Position numbers and translations under genes: made by a program
In this document: positions 60,527 through 64,000 of the stretch, one piece after another
How the letters are laid out: each line of letters starts with the position of its first letter
How positions within the stretch are numbered: position 1 is the stretch's first letter
Notes under the pieces: generated by a model
What the model was told of the DNA's origin: nothing
The model's database searches: none
What the model saw: only the letters and a program-made list of their open reading frames with translations
Assembly (NCBI RefSeq): GCF_015390235.1
Contig: NZ_VUOH01000005.1
Location: 310,001-374,000 of the forward strand
Source: Quadrisphaera sp. INWT6
GTDB lineage: Bacteria > Actinomycetota > Actinomycetes > Actinomycetales > Quadrisphaeraceae
Length of the DNA: 64,000 nt
Reading direction: 5' to 3'

Positions 60527-62025
60527 CCCTCTCCCTGCACGCCGCGGCGCGCTCCGACGTCGGCCTGGTCCGGGCCAGCAACCAGGACTCCGGCTACGCC
60601 GGCGTCCGGTTCCTCGTCGTCGCCGACGGCATGGGCGGGCACGCCGGGGGCGACGTCGCCTCCGCCGTCGCCGTCGCCGAGCTCATCGGCCTGGACGACG
60701 AGGCGCACGGCGAGCAGGCCCCCCAGCGCCTGGCCGCCGCGGTGGCCCGCGCGCAGCAGGCGCTGCTCGACCGCGTCGCCGTCGAGCCGGCGCTGGCGGG
60801 GATGGGCACCACGGTGACCGCGATCCTGCGCGCGGGCGACCGGCTGGTCCTGGCGCACCTGGGTGACTCGCGCGCCTACCTCCTGCACGAGGGCCGCCTC
60901 GTGCAGGTGACGCGCGACCACACCTTCGTGCAGCGCCTGGTCGACGAGGGCCGCATCACCGCCGAGGAGGCGGAGCACCACCCGCAGCGCAACGTCATCC
61001 TGCGGGTGCTGGGCGACGTCCAGTCCTCCCCCGAGCCCGACCTGTCCGTCCGCGACGCCGAGGCCGGCGACCGCTGGCTCCTGTGCTCCGACGGGCTGCC
61101 GCGGGTGGTGTCCGACGAGACCATCGAGCGCACCCTGCTCGAGCTCGACGACGTCGGCGACTGCGCCGACCGCCTCGTCCAGCTCGCGCTGCGGGCCGGC
61201 GCACCCGACAACGTCACCTGCATCGTGGCCGACGTCCTGGACGCCGACGCCGCGCACGCCGGGTCCGGCGAGGACGCCGCCGCGGCCCGCGCCTCGGACG
61301 GCTCGGGCAAGCGCCAGGTGGTGGGCGCCGCCGGCGGCGGCAGCCCCCACGCCGACCGCGGGGTGCGCGTGCCCACGAGCCCGGCCCTGCGCGCCGCGGT
61401 GCTGGGCCGCTCCCCCGCGGCGGCGCCGGTGCCCACCGCGACGGCCGTCTCCGACGAGGTCCACGACGACCCCGCCGCCGGTGGCGAGCCCTCGGCACCC
61501 GGCCCCCGCACCGGCGAGCACGACGACGACCCCGACGAGGGCTCGGCTGACGGCGCGGGCGCCCACCCGCCGCCGGGCCGCCCGACGCGGGGGCGGTGGG
61601 GGCTCAGGCTCCTGGTCTTCGTCCTGGTCGCCGTCGTCCTCGGCGGCGGCGCCCTGGCCGGGTCGGCGTGGCTGGGGCGCCAGTACTTCGTCGCCGACGA
61701 CGGCGGCCAGGTGGCCGTCTACCGGGGCCTGTCGCAGGACCTCGGCCCCGTGAGCCTCTCGACCCTGGTCGAGCGCAGCGACGTCTCCGTCGCGCAGCTG
61801 CCCGAGGTGTGGCGCTCGAGGGTGGCCCAGACCATCCCCGCCGACGACCTCTCCGGCGCCCAGGCCGTGGTCTCCGAGCTGCGCTCGGAGGTCCGTCCGG
61901 ACGCGTCCGGCACCAGCACCTCCGCGACCACCGCCCCCGCGACCACGGACGCGACCACGCAGGCGCCCACCGACGCGCCGACCACCGAGCCCGCCCCGGC
62001 GCAGTCCGCGGAGACCGCACCGTGA
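60523..62025 (+). CDS. pstP: PstP Ser/Thr protein phosphatase (PP2C)
   Basis: A 500-residue membrane PP2C phosphatase that reverses PknA/PknB phosphorylation. The catalytic domain (residues 1-240) has SNQDSGYAG, VADGMGGHAGGDVAS, GMGTTVTAI, HLGDSRAYLLHEG, DGLPRVVSDE and GAPDNVTCIVAD, so all metal-binding Asp residues are present. A long Ala/Pro/Asp-rich linker leads to one helix (LLVFVLVAVVLGGGALAGSAWL, near residues 365-386) and an extracellular tail ending in a Thr/Ala-rich stretch. Confidence 0.96.
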   Translation: MTLSLHAAARSDVGLVRASNQDSGYAGVRFLVVADGMGGHAGGDVASAVAVAELIGLDDEAHGEQAPQRLAAAVARAQQALLDRVAVEPALAGMGTTVTAILRAGDRLVLAHLGDSRAYLLHEGRLVQVTRDHTFVQRLVDEGRITAEEAEHHPQRNVILRVLGDVQSSPEPDLSVRDAEAGDRWLLCSDGLPRVVSDETIERTLLELDDVGDCADRLVQLALRAGAPDNVTCIVADVLDADAAHAGSGEDAAAARASDGSGKRQVVGAAGGGSPHADRGVRVPTSPALRAAVLGRSPAAAPVPTATAVSDEVHDDPAAGGEPSAPGPRTGEHDDDPDEGSADGAGAHPPPGRPTRGRWGLRLLVFVLVAVVLGGGALAGSAWLGRQYFVADDGGQVAVYRGLSQDLGPVSLSTLVERSDVSVAQLPEVWRSRVAQTIPADDLSGAQAVVSELRSEVRPDASGTSTSATTAPATTDATTQAPTDAPTTEPAPAQSAETAP

Positions 62026-63446
62026 GCAGCCCCGCCGCCGCGCCCCAGGCGCCCGCCGCCGCGCCCCGGCCCCCCCGCTCGCGCCGCTGGCTCGAGCTCG
62101 GGCTGTCCGCGGTCGCCGTGGGCGTGGCCATGATGGCGTACGGCCTGGTCGGGGTGGCCACCGACGGCTCCTGGCCCGCCGGGATCCTCGGCTACGGCGC
62201 CGGCCTGGGGGCCCTGGTGCTGGTGCTGCACGTCGCGGTGCGCTGGCGCGCCCCCTGGGCCGACCCGCTGCTCGTGCCCGTCGCGACCCTGCTCAACGGG
62301 CTGGGCCTGGCGCTGATCCACCGCCTCGACGTCGCGCGCGACGGGTCCTTCGCCGAGCGCCAGCTCATGTGGTCGGCCATCGGCATCCTGGCGGCCACCG
62401 CGCTGCTCGTGGTGCTGCGCGACCACCGCCTGCTGCGCCGCTACACGTTCACCGCGATGGTCGTCGGCCTGGTGCTGCTCGTGCTGCCGCTCGTCCCCTT
62501 CCTCGGGGTGAACATCAACGGCGCCCAGATCTGGATCCGCGTCGGGCCCATCGGCTTCCAGCCCGGCGAGCTCGCCAAGATCGTGCTGACCGTCTTCTTC
62601 GCCGGCTACCTGGTGACCGCCCGCGACACGCTCTCGCTCGTGGGCCCGAAGGTGCTCGGCCTGCAGCTGCCGCGCCCCCGCGACCTGGGCCCGCTCGTCG
62701 TGGCCTGGCTCGCGAGCCTCGGCGTCCTGGTGCTCGAGCGCGACCTCGGCACCTCGCTGCTCTTCTTCGGCCTGTTCGTGGCGATGCTCTACGTGGCCAC
62801 CCAGCGCGTCAGCTGGATCGCCATCGGCCTGACCCTCTTCGTGGGCGGAGCGGTGCTCGCCTGGAGCCTGTTCAGCCACGTGCAGGCGCGCGTCACCGCG
62901 TGGCTCGACCCGTTCGACGCCGAGGTCTACGCCCAGTCCCCCGGAGGCAGCTTCCAGCTGGTGCAGGGCCTGTTCGGCTTCGCGAACGGCGGCCTGCTGG
63001 GCACCGGCATCGGCCAGGGCCGACCGCAGACCGTGCCGTACGCCGAGAGCGACTTCATCCTCGCCACCCTCGGCGAGGAGATGGGCCTCACGGGCCTCCT
63101 CGCCGTCCTGCTGCTCTACCTGGTGCTGGTCGAGCGCGGTCTGCGCACCGGCGTCGCCGTGCGCGACGGCTTCGGCAAGCTCCTGGCGGGCGGGCTCGCC
63201 TTCGCCATCGCGCTGCAGTGCTTCGTGGTGGCCGGCGGCGTGCTGCGCGTCATCCCCCTGACCGGTCTGACCATGCCGTTCCTCGCCTACGGCGGGTCGA
63301 GCCTCGTGGCCAACTGGATGATCGTGGCGCTGCTGCTGCGCGTCTCCGACGCCGCCCGCCGCCCCGCGCCCGAGGTCCCCGCCGAGTCCTCCCCGGTGCT
63401 CCCCTCGGAGCAGGACGCCTCCGCGACCCAGGTGGTGCGCCTGTGA
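62022..63446 (+). CDS. rodA: RodA/FtsW family peptidoglycan polymerase (SEDS)
   Basis: A 474-residue SEDS glycosyltransferase with about 12 membrane helices. NGAQIWIRVGPIGFQPGELAKI, LERDLGTSLLFFGLF, QGRPQTVPYAESDFILATLGEEMG and MPFLAYGGSS are the conserved motifs. It polymerises lipid II together with the class B PBP encoded next. Position between pstP and pbpA indicates RodA rather than the division FtsW. The C-terminal cytosolic tail is short. GTG overlaps pstP (GTGA). Confidence 0.94.
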   Translation: MSSPAAAPQAPAAAPRPPRSRRWLELGLSAVAVGVAMMAYGLVGVATDGSWPAGILGYGAGLGALVLVLHVAVRWRAPWADPLLVPVATLLNGLGLALIHRLDVARDGSFAERQLMWSAIGILAATALLVVLRDHRLLRRYTFTAMVVGLVLLVLPLVPFLGVNINGAQIWIRVGPIGFQPGELAKIVLTVFFAGYLVTARDTLSLVGPKVLGLQLPRPRDLGPLVVAWLASLGVLVLERDLGTSLLFFGLFVAMLYVATQRVSWIAIGLTLFVGGAVLAWSLFSHVQARVTAWLDPFDAEVYAQSPGGSFQLVQGLFGFANGGLLGTGIGQGRPQTVPYAESDFILATLGEEMGLTGLLAVLLLYLVLVERGLRTGVAVRDGFGKLLAGGLAFAIALQCFVVAGGVLRVIPLTGLTMPFLAYGGSSLVANWMIVALLLRVSDAARRPAPEVPAESSPVLPSEQDASATQVVRL

Positions 63447-64000
63447 ACGCTCCCCTGCGCCGCCTCGCGGTGGTGGTCACGGCCATGTTCACCGCGCTGA
63501 TGCTCGCCGGCACGTGGGTGCAGTTCGTCGACGCCGGGCGCCTGCGCGACGACCCCCGCAACACCCGGACCCTCTACGAGGAGCTGGGCCGCCAGCGCGG
63601 CGCTATCACGACGGCCGACGGCACCGTGATCGCCCAGTCGGACCCGGTCGACGACCAGTACCGCTACCAGCGGGTCTACCCCGAGGGCCCGCTGTACGCG
63701 GCGGTCACGGGCACCTACTCGGTCACCTCCGGCCCCACCGGGCTGGAGGCCGCGGAGGACGACTACCTCTCGGGCAGCTCCGACCGCCTCTTCTTCCGCA
63801 AGATCTCCGACCTCGTCACCGGCCAGGAGCCCGGCGGGGCCGTGGTCGAGACGACGATCCGCGACGAGGTGCAGAAGGCCGCGCAGGAGGGGCTGGACGG
63901 CCAGGAGGGCGCCGTCGTCGCCCTCGACCCCAGCACGGGTGACGTGCTGGCGATGTACTCCTCGCCCGACTGGGACCCCAACCTCCTCGCCTCCCACACG
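63443..64000 (+). CDS. pbpA: PbpA class B penicillin-binding protein, cut by the window edge
   Basis: The first 186 residues of a class B transpeptidase. An N-terminal membrane anchor (RLAVVVTAMFTALMLAGTWVQF) is followed by the dimerisation domain (NTRTLYEELGRQRGAITTADGTVIA) and the start of the transpeptidase domain (EGAVVALDPSTGDVLAMYSSPDWDPN). The catalytic Ser-x-x-Lys lies beyond the edge. It overlaps rodA by 4 bp; the usual order would continue with the Ser/Thr kinase genes pknA and pknB. Confidence 0.95.
   Translation, partial: MNAPLRRLAVVVTAMFTALMLAGTWVQFVDAGRLRDDPRNTRTLYEELGRQRGAITTADGTVIAQSDPVDDQYRYQRVYPEGPLYAAVTGTYSVTSGPTGLEAAEDDYLSGSSDRLFFRKISDLVTGQEPGGAVVETTIRDEVQKAAQEGLDGQEGAVVALDPSTGDVLAMYSSPDWDPNLLASHT

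Overview
The window is very GC-rich double-stranded chromosomal DNA with the gene style of an actinomycete. GTG starts are common, most operons overlap by ATGA or GTGA, and many genes look leaderless. The right edge carries the actinobacterial cell-wall/phosphosignalling cluster (fhaA-fhaB-pstP-rodA-pbpA) that usually lies near the replication origin. A Kineosporiales-like genus (Kineococcus/Quadrisphaera type) would fit, but nothing here fixes the genus. No insertion sequence, prophage, integrase or CRISPR array is visible.

Left region (1-13.5 kb). A small PH-like protein is followed by a cyclitol/unusual-sugar catabolism island. It contains a divergent LacI regulator, a phytanoyl-CoA-dioxygenase-like protein, inositol dehydrogenase (iolG), two TIM-barrel isomerase/epimerase proteins and a second LacI regulator. 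Next comes a translationally coupled operon of three Gfo/Idh/MocA oxidoreductases plus an IolE/MocC-like TIM barrel, behind a perfect operator palindrome (7252-7267). The usual iolB, iolC and iolD genes and any transporter are absent. Two paralogous hot-dog thioesterases flank an unrecognised gene. Several large palindromic elements lie here, one of them inside the first lacI reading frame.

Middle-left (13.5-26.5 kb) is mostly housekeeping: serS, a diacylglycerol-kinase-like lipid kinase, pheA (with an apparent 1-nt frameshift near its 3' end), an RsbW-like ATPase, an MDR oxidoreductase, a rhodanese, a CNNM/CorC protein, an Fpg/Nei glycosylase, a DHA2 MFS exporter, a PspC peptide, phosphoglucomutase and a SpoIIE-type phosphatase.

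Centre (26.4-43.1 kb): two complete Mrp Na+/H+ antiporter operons, each A(B)-C-D-E-F-G, are transcribed away from each other. Between them lie a HelD/HelR-like RNA polymerase-associated ATPase, an ECF sigma factor with a SnoaL-like tail, a YitT-like membrane protein and two intergenic palindromes.

Right-centre (43.1-58.9 kb): a CUT2 sugar ABC importer with its LacI regulator and operators; a formaldehyde-dehydrogenase-like zinc enzyme; a long-chain olefin cluster oleA-oleBC-oleD (oleA carries an apparent 1-nt frameshift); a CUT1 sugar ABC importer without its own ATPase; and tRNA-Leu(CAG) with a promoter and a terminator. Right edge (59.2-64 kb): the fhaA-fhaB-pstP-rodA-pbpA operon, with pbpA running off the end.

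The best candidates for something undescribed are the multi-dehydrogenase/TIM-barrel operon at 7285-11624 with its operator, the palindromic element carried in frame inside a regulator gene, and the family of long palindromes. The two frameshifts both sit in C homopolymers, so sequencing error must be excluded first.
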